Source: Leeuwenhoekiella marinoflava DSM 3653 (GTDB taxonomy: Bacteria; Bacteroidota; Bacteroidia; Flavobacteriales; Flavobacteriaceae). Taken from it: a stretch of DNA of 64,000 nt. The notes under the pieces are model-generated. The model was given only the letters and a program-made list of their open reading frames with translations. It had not been told where the DNA came from and searched no databases. The position numbers were made by a program, and so were the translations under genes. The DNA is taken from NCBI RefSeq assembly GCF_900129005.1, contig NZ_FQUN01000009.1:124001-188000 (forward strand), read 5' to 3'. Numbering within the stretch: the stretch's first letter is position 1; the number at the start of each line of letters is the position of its first letter. Below, piece by piece: positions 1 to 9,389 of the stretch.

Positions 1-1934
1 TTAGTCCAGTAATCATACCAGTTCCCTCGTGCCAAATACATCCTACGCCCTTTAGAATTAGGTTCTAAAATAGGACAGACTAAAATATTGTTACCAAAAA
101 TGAATTCGTCTGTACGGTAATGGGTATGCACATCGTCCTGATCGTAATACACTAAAGGTTTTAGCATAGGTACAGCATCTGTGGCATACTCGTAAAACAT
201 AGTATATAAATACGGTAAAAGTGTGTAACGCAATTCGATAAACTTTCGCGTAATATCGGTTACCTCATCATCAAAAGACCAGGGTTCTTGATCCCCGTGA
301 TGCCCGCTGGAATGTACTCGACAAAAAGGATGAAAAACTCCAAGTTGAATCCATCTCACAAATAATTCTCCGGTAGGTTGCTCTGCAAACCCGCCAATGT
401 CTGTACCTGTAAAGGACATACCTGACAGGCACATGCGCTGTACCTGATTATTAGCGATCCATAAGTGCTCCCAAGTAGCTACATTATCACCCGTCCAAGA
501 CGAAGTATAGCGCTGCGCACCACTGTAAGCTGAACGTGTAATAACCAGGGGTCGTTTTGGGTACACAAACTTTTTAACACCTTCATAGGTAGCACGTGCC
601 ATCTGTGTACCGTAAACATTATGCGCTTTACGATGACTACACGGATTACCATCATAATCGTGACGCACATCATCAGGAAATGTTTTTCCGGGAACCTCCA
701 TAACTGCAGGTTCATTCATATCGTTCCAAACACCTCGCACTCCGATTTCTCCTACCAACTCTTTAAACAAACCCGCCCACCATTCGCGAACTTCTGGATT
801 GGTATAGTCTGGGAAGGCACATTCGCCCGGCCAAACTTTACCTATCATATACGGTCCATCTGCGCGTTTGCAGAAATAATCGTTTTCTAAGGCTTCATTA
901 TAAACCCAATAATCCGGATCAATTTTAATTCCAGGATCAATGATAACAATGGTCTTAAACCCATCGTCAAGTAATTCCTTAACCATTCGTTTAGGATCAG
1001 GAAAATATTCTTTATTCCAGGTAAAACACCTGAAGCCATCCATATAATCAATGTCCAGATAAATCCCGTCACAAGGAATTTTAAGATCTCTGAATTTTTG
1101 AGCAATTCCTTTTACAGTACTTTCCGGGTAATAACTCCATTTACATTGCTGAAAACCTAAAGTCCATAACGGAGGCAATTCCGGCTTACCGGTAAGATGT
1201 GTATAATTTTCTACCACCTCATTCATCCCGGGACCGTAGAGAAAATAATAATTCATTTCGCCTCCCGGAGCCCAGAAACTGGTTACATCTAATCGCTCAT
1301 GACAAAAATCAAAATTAGATCTAAAGGTATTGTCAAAGAAAATTCCATAGGCTCGTTTATCTTTTAAACCAATGTAAAACGGAACGGTTTTATAAATAGG
1401 ATCTGTTTCTTTACCAAAAGCATACGAATCTGTAGCCCAGTTAGAAACCTTTTTTCCTCTTAAATTGAGATGAACCGGCTTATCGCCAAGACCATAAAAA
1501 GCTTCTCCCGGGTGTGAGCGTTTGCTCATTTTGACGATATTTCCTCCTAGTGGAAAGCTTTCTTCATAATGAAAACCAATTTCATCTTCATTGATCAGGT
1601 TCCCTTCGATATCAAGAATTTTAGTCTGCAGGCTTATTTTTTCAATTTTAATAATAAGCTTAGCAGTTGTAATTATATAGAAATTCTTATTCTCTGTAAG
1701 TTCTAAGTGATTGTACCCAATGTGGTTCTCAGGATCTATCGCATATGAGAAATCATCCTCAAGTATACCGCGTGTACCATACCTAAACCGAATTACACTA
1801 TCGCGTAAAACAGTTAATTCTAAAATGATATTATTTTCTGTGGTAAAGTATAGAGTATCTACTTCTTGCCGGACGTTTGTAACGGCATTAGGAAACTGAT
1901 TTCCCTTTTGTTCTAACTCCGTATTAATAATCAT
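1..1934 (-). CDS. GH31 family alpha-glucosidase (C-terminus beyond left edge)
   Basis: The frame is open from an ATG at 1934 to the window edge (644 complete codons); GH31 enzymes are usually about 700-800 residues, so only the end is missing. It hydrolyses terminal alpha-glucosidic bonds with retention. Seen: WNDMNEP with the nucleophile Asp at residue 405, WTGDN with the acid/base Asp at 483, and GFQQCKWSYY at the start of the barrel. No signal peptide is visible, so a cytoplasmic enzyme is likely. It is the last visible gene of the glgE-mak-glgB operon, 110 bases after glgB, so trimming or turnover of the alpha-glucan or maltose made there is the inferred role. The exact specificity cannot be read from the sequence. 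Confidence 0.93.
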   Translation of the reverse strand, partial: MIINTELEQKGNQFPNAVTNVRQEVDTLYFTTENNIILELTVLRDSVIRFRYGTRGILEDDFSYAIDPENHIGYNHLELTENKNFYIITTAKLIIKIEKISLQTKILDIEGNLINEDEIGFHYEESFPLGGNIVKMSKRSHPGEAFYGLGDKPVHLNLRGKKVSNWATDSYAFGKETDPIYKTVPFYIGLKDKRAYGIFFDNTFRSNFDFCHERLDVTSFWAPGGEMNYYFLYGPGMNEVVENYTHLTGKPELPPLWTLGFQQCKWSYYPESTVKGIAQKFRDLKIPCDGIYLDIDYMDGFRCFTWNKEYFPDPKRMVKELLDDGFKTIVIIDPGIKIDPDYWVYNEALENDYFCKRADGPYMIGKVWPGECAFPDYTNPEVREWWAGLFKELVGEIGVRGVWNDMNEPAVMEVPGKTFPDDVRHDYDGNPCSHRKAHNVYGTQMARATYEGVKKFVYPKRPLVITRSAYSGAQRYTSSWTGDNVATWEHLWIANNQVQRMCLSGMSFTGTDIGGFAEQPTGELFVRWIQLGVFHPFCRVHSSGHHGDQEPWSFDDEVTDITRKFIELRYTLLPYLYTMFYEYATDAVPMLKPLVYYDQDDVHTHYRTDEFIFGNNILVCPILEPNSKGRRMYLARGNWYDYWT

Positions 1935-2044
1935 AAGTAGTCTTTATAACGTGTTGGGATTACTAAATTAAGCGTTTCTAGGGTGAATCTAGTTTACTTG
2001 AGTAAAAGATATTAACTACAACGTTTACAATCAATACACTATAT

Positions 2045-3964
2045 TTAAAGTGCAAAAACCATTACTGCAAGTGGTGCTAAATCTATTTCTATTGAGTTCT
2101 CTCTATCATTCCATGGTACAGCTTCTACAGCAACACTTTCAGAAATATAATCACCGCTCCCTCCGTATTTTTTAGCATTGCTATTAAATACTTCTTTCAA
2201 ATTAACTCCAGTCTTAAAAAGTTCTGCCGGTACTCCTATTTTGTAGTTTTCTCTTGGAACCGGTGTGAAATTACAGATTACCAGTACAGAATCTTTAGGC
2301 TTATATCCTTTTCTAAGATAAGAAAGCACACTGTTTTCTCCATCTGCCCAATCGATCCATTCAAAACCTTCATTACTGAATTGTTTCTCAAACAAAGCGG
2401 GATATGATTTATACAATTTATTCAGGTCTAGAACACAGTGCTGTAAACCCATATGAAAATCATACTCCAGCAGATGCCAATCTAGACTTTCCTGAAAATT
2501 CCATTCTGAACTTTGAGCAAACTCACCGCCCTGAAATATCAATTTGGTTCCCGGATGCGTGAACATATAACCAAACATCAAGCGTAGGTTTGCAAAACGC
2601 TGCCATTCGGTTCCCGGCATACGATCAAATAAAGATTTCTTACCATATACTACCTCATCGTGAGATAAGGGCAACATAAAGTTTTCTGAAAATGCATAGG
2701 TCATACTGAACGTTATATCATTCTGATGAAACTTTCGGTAAACCGGTTCTTTTTTGAAGTATTCAAGAGTATCATGCATCCAGCCCATCATCCATTTCAT
2801 GCCAAAACCTAAACCTCCCAGAAATACAGGTTTTGAAACTCCTGTGTAACTTGTAGACTCTTCGGCTATGGTCTGTACATCTGGGTAGTTTTTATAAACG
2901 GTTTTATTCAATTCTTCTAAGAATGAAATGGCGTCTAAATTTTCTCTTCCGCCAAATTCATTAGGCTCCCACTCCCCATCTTCGCGAGAATAATCAAGAT
3001 ACAGCATAGAGGCAACCGCATCTACACGTAAACCGTCAATATGATATTGATCTAACCAAAACAAAGCATTACTGATGAGAAAAGCTCGAACTTCATTACG
3101 ACCGTAATTGAAAATCAAAGATTTCCAGTCTGGATGCCAACCTTTACGTGGATCGGGATGCTCGTATAAATGCGAGCCGTCAAAATTACCCAGCCCGTGT
3201 GCATCTTCAGGAAAATGTGAAGGAACCCAATCAAGAATTACCCCGATACCAGCTTGATGGAATTTATCTACAAGTAGCATAAACTCTTCCGGGTAGCCGA
3301 ATCTGGAAGTTGGAGCAAAATATCCTGTTAACTGATATCCCCAACTTGGATCGTATGGATATTCCATTATCGGCATAAACTCCACATGCGTGAACTCCAT
3401 TTTTTTTACGTATGCCACCAGTTCATCTGCCATCTCCGTATAGCTCAAACTCCGATTTTCTTTACCGGTTTTACGCCACGAACTTAAATGCACTTCATAT
3501 ACTGAAAATGGTTTATCTAAGGCGTTGTATTTTGCCCGGCTGGTCATCCATTTTTTATCTTTCCACTTATAATCTGCAGCGTAAATTACAGAAGCTGTTT
3601 TGGGAGGATGCTCTGCACGACGTGCAAACGGATCTGCCTTCTCGGTCTTTACATCATTATTATTCGATTGAATTTTATACTTATAAATCGTTCCCGGCTC
3701 AACTCCCGGAATAAAACCTTCCCAGATACCGCTACCATCCCAACGCACATTCAATTTGTGTTCTCCTTCTAACCAAAAGTTGAAGTCACCCACAACAGAA
3801 ACAGATTTTGCACTGGGAGCCCAGACTGCAAAATAAGTTCCCTTTTTGCCATCAACTGTGATTGGGTGCGACCCCAGCTTTTCATAGAGTCTGAAATGCT
3901 TACCAGCCTTAAATAGCGAGATGTCAAATTCTGAAAATAAACTGTAAACGTGTACGTTACTCAT
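2045..3964 (-). CDS. glgB: 1,4-alpha-glucan branching enzyme GlgB
   Basis: 639-residue GH13 branching enzyme that introduces alpha-1,6 branches into linear alpha-1,4 glucan in the cytoplasm. Order: N-terminal CBM48-type sandwich (about 30-130), GH13 barrel (about 150-530), all-beta C-terminal domain. Catalytic motifs: GLRVDAVAS with Asp315, TIAEES with Glu368, and SHDEVVYG with His435-Asp436. The ATG overlaps the 3' end of the maltokinase gene by 8 bases, indicating translational coupling. Length matches the short GlgB form lacking the extra N1 domain of the E. coli enzyme. In this operon it should branch the glucan extended by GlgE. Confidence 0.97.
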   Translation of the reverse strand: MSNVHVYSLFSEFDISLFKAGKHFRLYEKLGSHPITVDGKKGTYFAVWAPSAKSVSVVGDFNFWLEGEHKLNVRWDGSGIWEGFIPGVEPGTIYKYKIQSNNNDVKTEKADPFARRAEHPPKTASVIYAADYKWKDKKWMTSRAKYNALDKPFSVYEVHLSSWRKTGKENRSLSYTEMADELVAYVKKMEFTHVEFMPIMEYPYDPSWGYQLTGYFAPTSRFGYPEEFMLLVDKFHQAGIGVILDWVPSHFPEDAHGLGNFDGSHLYEHPDPRKGWHPDWKSLIFNYGRNEVRAFLISNALFWLDQYHIDGLRVDAVASMLYLDYSREDGEWEPNEFGGRENLDAISFLEELNKTVYKNYPDVQTIAEESTSYTGVSKPVFLGGLGFGMKWMMGWMHDTLEYFKKEPVYRKFHQNDITFSMTYAFSENFMLPLSHDEVVYGKKSLFDRMPGTEWQRFANLRLMFGYMFTHPGTKLIFQGGEFAQSSEWNFQESLDWHLLEYDFHMGLQHCVLDLNKLYKSYPALFEKQFSNEGFEWIDWADGENSVLSYLRKGYKPKDSVLVICNFTPVPRENYKIGVPAELFKTGVNLKEVFNSNAKKYGGSGDYISESVAVEAVPWNDRENSIEIDLAPLAVMVFAL

Positions 3965-5594
3965 AGTGTTGTTGGTTAAGAATATTAGAGATTCCTTTTA
4001 ACGGAATGATGGCCCAGCGTGGTCGAGCATTTAACTCGTAACCCAACTCATAAACAGCTTTCTCTAACAGGCAATATTGCAATAAAAATTCGATTTCTTT
4101 AATATAGCCAATGTTTAAATTGGCGGTTTGCATTTCGTTTATATAGGTTTTCAAAAACACCCCTACAATGTGACTATACAGCACTTCTGCTACTTCAAAA
4201 AGCTCTTCTAACTCATAGCTGTATTGCTCGTGATTATTGAAGATAGTCGCGTAAATCGCATAATTAAATGACCTAAAAATTCCAGCTATATCTTTTATAG
4301 GAGGTTGTTTAACTTTTCGGTCTCTGATGGTACTTTCGGGTTCGCCCTCAAAATCTATGATATAAAAATCCCGTTCTTTTACTAAAACCTGACCTAAGTG
4401 ATAATCGCCGTGAATTCGCAAACGCTCACTTTTAAGTAAAGCTTCGTCAAAATCAAGCAATTGTTTTCTGATAATTTTTTTCTTACTCAACAGTTCATTT
4501 GCCAAATCTAGCTGCAAACCTTCTAACTTATGTAGGTTGTTTTCTACCAGATTAATTCGGTTTTCAAATTGATAAATCAGTCTGTTTTTTAACCAAACTG
4601 AATAATCACTGCTGAAAGCCTGCGGTGTAAATGCTGTATTTACTCGCTCTTGTCCCAGTGCAATATGCATTTGAGCTGTACGTAATGCTAATTGAGATAC
4701 ATCTTCAAAAAATTCTACCGGGCACCAGGCTAATAAAGCTGGTGGAATATCTGTGATAGCAATTTGCTGTAAATATCGTGTGGGGCGTAAGGTTTCTAGC
4801 TTGGGCTTTTGCCTAGAAAGTTCTTCAAAAGTGAGTTTGAGATTGTGTACAAAGTACTCCCAAGCATCTCCTTGATTGGGAACAAGTTCTTGCATCAATC
4901 CTAAGGTTATCACATTTTTATTACTGAACTTTAAGGTGATGCTTCCTAAATATTTAGGCGTGTTTTTAAAAATACCTTTCATCGTAAGGTATTTGCTTAT
5001 CTCATAATCGGGATTCTCATCTACATATACTCTTCTAAATATTTTCAGAATATAACTCTCATTATAAACGATTGAAGTATTGCTTTGCTCTACTCCCATC
5101 AACCTGCTGCTCTCATAGGATTGCGCAGTATTTGAGCGACCACGACGATAAGCTACTTCCTTATATCTATACTTTTCACCCTCTAATATTTTTTCAAAAA
5201 TTTGCTTGCGAAACGATTCTAACAACAAGGCATCTACAAGAAACCCCGCTGTACCATTCAGGTTTAAATGCGCGATAAATTTATCGCCTATTAACGACTG
5301 ATCTGTTACAAATGCAATGGGTAAAAAGTAGTTGTGTACAAACGCTTCTTTAAAATTAACTTCAAGTACAACCCCATAAAATAAGTCCTGATTATCCTCT
5401 ATAGGAAAATAATCTATAATCTCAATATACTTGAGCGCACTGGCTTTACCGCCATACCACCGCTGACTAAGAATATAGGGCTCTAAAATATCATCGCATA
5501 GCTCTTTCCTAAACCGTTCTAAGTCAGTTAAGGTATTCCAATCTGTATCATATTTAAAAGAAATACGACCATCTATCTCTTGATCCTGAGCCAT
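3957..5594 (-). CDS. maltokinase (Mak/Pep2-like), standalone
   Basis: 545-residue ATP-dependent kinase expected to convert maltose to alpha-maltose-1-phosphate, the donor for GlgE. Seen: N-terminal cap domain with RWYGGK (45-50), nucleotide-lobe segment around 175-240, aminoglycoside-kinase-like loop HGDYHLGQ (395-402) with the catalytic Asp, and the metal-binding IDFEGEP (413-419). Many bacteria carry this kinase fused to trehalose synthase (TreS); here it is free and no TreS lies in the window. It sits 43 bases after glgE and overlaps glgB by 8 bases. The strong motif match and operon context support the call. Confidence 0.93.
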   Translation of the reverse strand: MAQDQEIDGRISFKYDTDWNTLTDLERFRKELCDDILEPYILSQRWYGGKASALKYIEIIDYFPIEDNQDLFYGVVLEVNFKEAFVHNYFLPIAFVTDQSLIGDKFIAHLNLNGTAGFLVDALLLESFRKQIFEKILEGEKYRYKEVAYRRGRSNTAQSYESSRLMGVEQSNTSIVYNESYILKIFRRVYVDENPDYEISKYLTMKGIFKNTPKYLGSITLKFSNKNVITLGLMQELVPNQGDAWEYFVHNLKLTFEELSRQKPKLETLRPTRYLQQIAITDIPPALLAWCPVEFFEDVSQLALRTAQMHIALGQERVNTAFTPQAFSSDYSVWLKNRLIYQFENRINLVENNLHKLEGLQLDLANELLSKKKIIRKQLLDFDEALLKSERLRIHGDYHLGQVLVKERDFYIIDFEGEPESTIRDRKVKQPPIKDIAGIFRSFNYAIYATIFNNHEQYSYELEELFEVAEVLYSHIVGVFLKTYINEMQTANLNIGYIKEIEFLLQYCLLEKAVYELGYELNARPRWAIIPLKGISNILNQQHYE

Positions 5595-5637
5595 TTGTTA
5601 GTTTCTTTAGAAGTTAGTTGTTCTTTTGTAAGCTTTC

Positions 5638-7572
5638 CTATTTAAAAATCTGAAAAATATGGAATGGCATTGCTGGGTGTAGTTCTACATAATTCCATTC
5701 ATCATTCCAAGTATAGGTATTGTCTGTAACCAGATCTTTGAGCATCAATTCTGAACCCGGAGCAAGGTTCATAGACTCATAAGGCAATCTCAAGCTACCC
5801 GCTTGTTTATAATAAGGATCCAGACTTATTACTATCAGAAGCTCACTGGTTCGGTCTTGATTCCATTTATAAAATGCCATCATACCCTCGTTATGCAAAT
5901 CGCAAAACCTAATATTATTAGTCTGTTGCAAAGCAGCGTGCTGCTTTCTAATCGCATTTATTTTAGTAATTAAACGTATTAATTTATTATCTCTATTCCA
6001 ATCCCAATGGCAAATCTGATACTTTTCAGAATTCATATATTCCTCTTTCCCAGGGACAGGTTCACTTACTAAAAATTCAAAAACAGGTCCATAAAGCCCA
6101 ATATTTGAACTCAAAGTAGCTGCAAGGGCATAACGTATTAAATGTTGTGACTCATTGGCTCCTTGTAAATGATACGGATTAATATCTGGGGTGTTCGGCC
6201 AAAAATTAGGTCTAAAATATTCCTTCTGCTTAGTCTGGGTCAATTCGGTCATATACTCGGTCAATTCGTGCTTACTCGTACGCCACGTAAAATAAGTATA
6301 AGACTGACTATAACCTTGTTTTGCCAATTGCTGCATCACTTTAGGGCGCGAAAATGCTTCCGCTAAAAACAACACATCCGGATGCTTTTTCTTTATTTCA
6401 GCAATAAACCAGTTCCAGAAATAGTAGGGTTTAGTATGAGGGTTATCAACTCTAAAAACTTTCACTCCAAAATCTACCCAGTGAAAAGCGACGCTGAGCA
6501 GCTCTTTCCAGAGGTCTTCAAAATCTTCAGATTCCCAATGAAAATTGACAATATCCTGATATTTTTTTGGTGGGTTTTCTGCATACTGCATCGTCCCGTC
6601 AGGACGCTTTTTAAACCAAGAAGGATGTTCCTTTAAATAAGGATGATCTGGCGCAGCCTGAAAAGCTAAATCCATCGCTATTTCAATACCCAGACTATTT
6701 GCGTGATTGATTAGGTTTCTAAAATCTTCTTCAGAACCCAACTCTGGATGAATGGCTTTATGACCACCCAGATGAGAACCTATTCCCCACGGCACACCGC
6801 TATCGCCTTCTTCTGCGTTAGTACGATTATTTCTACCTTTACGGTTTACTTCTCCAATAGGATGAATCGGCGGAAAATATAAGGTATCAAAACCCATTGA
6901 AGCTACTCGTGATAACAAGACCTCACAGTCTTTAAAGGTTCCGTGCTTGCCCGGCTCTTGACTCGCAGACCGCGGAAAAAACTCATACCACGTACTAAAA
7001 CGCGCCTTTAAACGATCTACATATATTTTCAACGTAGCACTCTCGTGTGCAAATTTTCGAGTGGGGTTATCTTTAAAAATGCGGTGTAAATCTTCAGAAA
7101 TCGCATAGCGACACGCCTCATCATAGCGTTGCTCATCAGCAAAAAGATCTTTTACAATGCATACATAATGCTTTCCATCTTCATCTAGCTTTGGTTCTAC
7201 AGCTTCCAGATATTGTATACCGTCAAGTAATTCACTTTTTACGTACTGCGCATCTTTCAACTTTGCTTCAATACCATGTTGCCAGTTTAAAGCATGGTCG
7301 ATCCATCCACGCAACTTATATTCATAAAAACCTTGATTCTCAACCACAAAATTAGCTGAATATGCATCGTTAACACTATGTGCTAATCGTTCGGTTTTCC
7401 AAACCTTATCATGTTCCCATTTATAGCAAACTTCAGCTTCTACAACATCATGCCCATCACCTAAAACATCTGCAGTGACGTGTACCAGTTCACCGGTAAC
7501 TCTTTTTATAAAAAAATCCCCGCCTTGCAGTTGGGGTTCCACATTCTCAATTACTATACGTTGTCTTGTCAA
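5638..7572 (-). CDS. glgE: alpha-1,4-glucan:maltose-1-phosphate maltosyltransferase GlgE
   Basis: 644-residue GH13_3 enzyme that transfers maltosyl units from maltose-1-phosphate to the non-reducing end of alpha-1,4-glucan. N-terminal DUF3416-type domain (about 1-190), then the barrel with FRVDNPHTKP (nucleophile Asp376), FLAEAF (Glu405) and the GlgE-typical WFKKRPDGT (319-327). No ATG precedes the conserved N-terminus and an in-frame TAA lies just upstream, so translation probably starts at the TTG at 7572. It is the first gene of glgE-mak-glgB-GH31. The 183-base gap to the divergent msrB should hold its promoter. Confidence 0.96.
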   Translation of the reverse strand: MTRQRIVIENVEPQLQGGDFFIKRVTGELVHVTADVLGDGHDVVEAEVCYKWEHDKVWKTERLAHSVNDAYSANFVVENQGFYEYKLRGWIDHALNWQHGIEAKLKDAQYVKSELLDGIQYLEAVEPKLDEDGKHYVCIVKDLFADEQRYDEACRYAISEDLHRIFKDNPTRKFAHESATLKIYVDRLKARFSTWYEFFPRSASQEPGKHGTFKDCEVLLSRVASMGFDTLYFPPIHPIGEVNRKGRNNRTNAEEGDSGVPWGIGSHLGGHKAIHPELGSEEDFRNLINHANSLGIEIAMDLAFQAAPDHPYLKEHPSWFKKRPDGTMQYAENPPKKYQDIVNFHWESEDFEDLWKELLSVAFHWVDFGVKVFRVDNPHTKPYYFWNWFIAEIKKKHPDVLFLAEAFSRPKVMQQLAKQGYSQSYTYFTWRTSKHELTEYMTELTQTKQKEYFRPNFWPNTPDINPYHLQGANESQHLIRYALAATLSSNIGLYGPVFEFLVSEPVPGKEEYMNSEKYQICHWDWNRDNKLIRLITKINAIRKQHAALQQTNNIRFCDLHNEGMMAFYKWNQDRTSELLIVISLDPYYKQAGSLRLPYESMNLAPGSELMLKDLVTDNTYTWNDEWNYVELHPAMPFHIFQIFK

Positions 7573-7755
7573 GATTAGTTGCTTTTATATTTTCAGTTGA
7601 ATACCCTTAAAAATAGCAATAATTAATTACAAGCAGACAGTTAATGTGAATTTGACAAAGGCTTAACAACTATATCAGGCGTTAGTCTTTTGTTAAATGC
7701 GCGACTAAAAGAAACCAAAGAATAGCGCTTTGCGTAATTTTAAAAAAAAATAAAT

Positions 7756-8226
7756 ATGAAAAAAATACTTCTACTGGTTCTGTTAATAAGCCTTAACGCT
7801 TGCAAAGGCAGTGCTCAAAATGATAAACAAGAGACGTTTCCGGTCTCTAAAACAGATGCTGAATGGAAAGCAGAATTAAGTACTGAAGAATATCAGGTTT
7901 TGCGTCGAGAAGCTACAGAGAAACCCTTTAGCAGTGATCTTCTAAAAATTAAACAAGAAGGAACTTATGTTTGCGCAGCTTGCCAAAATCCACTTTTTAA
8001 AAGCAATACCAAGTTTGACAGCGGTACTGGCTGGCCTTCTTTTTACGATTATATAGAAGGAAACGTTGCATTTGGCTCTGACAATAAATTGGGCTACACC
8101 CGTAGCGAAGAACATTGTGCAAATTGCGGAGGTCACTTGGGTCACGTTTTTAACGACGGACCAAAACCTACAGGAAAGCGGCATTGTATAAACGGTGTTG
8201 CTCTTAATTTTGTTCCTGCGAAATAA
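7756..8226 (+). CDS. msrB: peptide-methionine (R)-S-oxide reductase, lipoprotein form
   Basis: 156 residues. The N-terminus is a lipoprotein signal with the lipobox Cys at residue 16 (SLNAC), so the enzyme should be membrane-anchored outside the cytoplasm and repair oxidised envelope proteins. Zinc cysteines occur as CAAC (73/76) and CANC (121/124); the catalytic Cys is 144 in RHCIN. The conserved SGCGWPSF loop reads SGTGWPSF here: the usual resolving Cys is Thr, so the reduction route must differ from that of the paralogue 60 bases downstream. Start ATG is the only one before the signal peptide. Confidence 0.95.
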   Translation: MKKILLLVLLISLNACKGSAQNDKQETFPVSKTDAEWKAELSTEEYQVLRREATEKPFSSDLLKIKQEGTYVCAACQNPLFKSNTKFDSGTGWPSFYDYIEGNVAFGSDNKLGYTRSEEHCANCGGHLGHVFNDGPKPTGKRHCINGVALNFVPAK

Positions 8227-8249
8227 ATAAAGTTTTAAAAAAAACCAGA

Positions 8250-8277
8250 ATACATTTCCGCCTTCTCGGAAATGATA
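8250..8277. repeat. perfect 8-bp inverted repeat between the msrB genes
   Basis: CATTTCCG (8253-8260) and CGGAAATG (8267-8274) flank a 6-base loop. There is no T-run on either side, so it does not look like an intrinsic terminator. It resembles short REP-type hairpins common between flavobacterial genes (inference) and could act as an mRNA stabiliser or processing site between the two msrB cistrons. Confidence 0.6.
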
Positions 8278-8288
8278 AAATACTTTTG

Positions 8289-8687
8289 ATGAAAGAATAC
8301 CCGATACAAAAAACCGAAGCCCAGTGGAAAGAAGAGTTGGGTGCTGAGCGTTACCCAATTTTACGCGGTAAAGGCACCGAAAGACCTCACACAGGTAAAT
8401 ACAACTTACACTTTGAAAAAGACGGCACCTACCATTGCGGTGCCTGCGATGCCAAACTATTTGAAGCAGACAGCAAGTTTGAAAGCGGTTGCGGTTGGCC
8501 CAGTTTTGACGAATCTATAGACGGTGCTGTAGAATATGTACGCGATACTACTTTTGGAATGATGCGTACCGAAATTTTGTGTGCCAATTGTGGCAGCCAC
8601 CTGGGTCACGTATTTGATGACGGTCCAACTGAGACCGGTCAACGCTATTGCGTAAACAGTGCATCTATAGATTTTGAAAAGGAATAA
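8289..8687 (+). CDS. msrB: peptide-methionine (R)-S-oxide reductase, cytoplasmic form
   Basis: 132 residues from the ATG at 8289 (a TTG lies directly upstream, but ATG is preferred). No signal peptide. It reduces methionine-R-sulfoxide in cytoplasmic proteins. Zinc ligands Cys50/53 and Cys98/101; catalytic Cys121 in QRYCVN; the loop ESGCGWPSF retains Cys68, the normal resolving residue. This is the canonical thioredoxin-recycled form, in contrast to the upstream lipoprotein paralogue. Probably co-transcribed with it, with the 8253-8274 hairpin in between. Confidence 0.95.
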   Translation: MKEYPIQKTEAQWKEELGAERYPILRGKGTERPHTGKYNLHFEKDGTYHCGACDAKLFEADSKFESGCGWPSFDESIDGAVEYVRDTTFGMMRTEILCANCGSHLGHVFDDGPTETGQRYCVNSASIDFEKE

Positions 8688-8825
8688 ATCTTCAATTCAG
8701 GTAGTTAAACATTCTAAGCTCGTTTCGTTAATTATTTCATAAAATGAAGCGCTTAATTCAGCAAGCTAAACTTTCGGAATGACTCTTGATTTACTTTTAT
8801 CAATAAACTTAAAATACAAAAAACG

Positions 8826-9329
8826 ATGAACAAATTATTTACAATACTCAGTATAGTAGCTTTAGGATTTACCGCTTGTGAAGGCGACCCAGGACCACAA
8901 GGACCTCCGGGATTAGATGCCGAAATACCTGCCGTTTATGAAGAGACTGCTGATTTTAATTTTGACGCTGAAGGAAATTTATGGACCTCTCAAGAATTTG
9001 GTTACAACGGAATTCTTGATGGAGATATCATAATTGTTTATTTAAATCTTGGTGATGGTCTTTGGACAAACTTACCTGTAAGCTATTTTGATGATCAAGG
9101 AGAATTTCAATATGTTTATGACTTTGATTTTACTAGTGGAACCGCACTTCTATCAATTATAGGTGATAGCGATTTAAGCACTCTTGATGATTTTTATACC
9201 GCAGGAGTTCCAATTAGAATTGCGTTTATTCCTTCAGACTTAATTGCACAGTTTGACAAAACCCCTACCCTAAGTGAATTGATGACAACACTTGATATTA
9301 ATGAAAGTGAAGTTCAATTAAGAAAATAA
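8826..9329 (+). CDS. lipoprotein with short collagen-like Gly-X-Y stretch
   Basis: 167 residues. Signal peptide with lipobox FTAC (Cys18), immediately followed by four Gly-X-Y triplets (GDPGPQGPPGLD), then an acidic globular domain of about 130 residues with no motif I recognise. Bacteroidetes carry many lipoproteins with a Cys-proximal collagen-like stalk; the role is unknown and surface display is inferred. It appears monocistronic: 138 bases of gap upstream and a clear terminator 22 bases after the stop. Confidence 0.8.
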   Translation: MNKLFTILSIVALGFTACEGDPGPQGPPGLDAEIPAVYEETADFNFDAEGNLWTSQEFGYNGILDGDIIIVYLNLGDGLWTNLPVSYFDDQGEFQYVYDFDFTSGTALLSIIGDSDLSTLDDFYTAGVPIRIAFIPSDLIAQFDKTPTLSELMTTLDINESEVQLRK

Positions 9330-9351
9330 TAAATAATCATCATCAAAAAAT

Positions 9352-9379
9352 AGCCCGCAATTTTGCGGGTTATTTTTTG
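9352..9379 (+). terminator. rho-independent terminator after the collagen-like lipoprotein
   Basis: GCCCGCA / TGCGGGT stem with a short T loop followed by a T-rich tail. The 3' part overlaps the only canonical upstream start (TTG at 9363) for the next gene, which argues against that start. Confidence 0.85.
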
Positions 9380-9389
9380 GCATATAAAA

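Noticed and set aside
7942-8358. 138-codon minus-strand frame across both msrB genes
   Set aside because: Antisense to two well-supported msrB genes; no recognisable domain.
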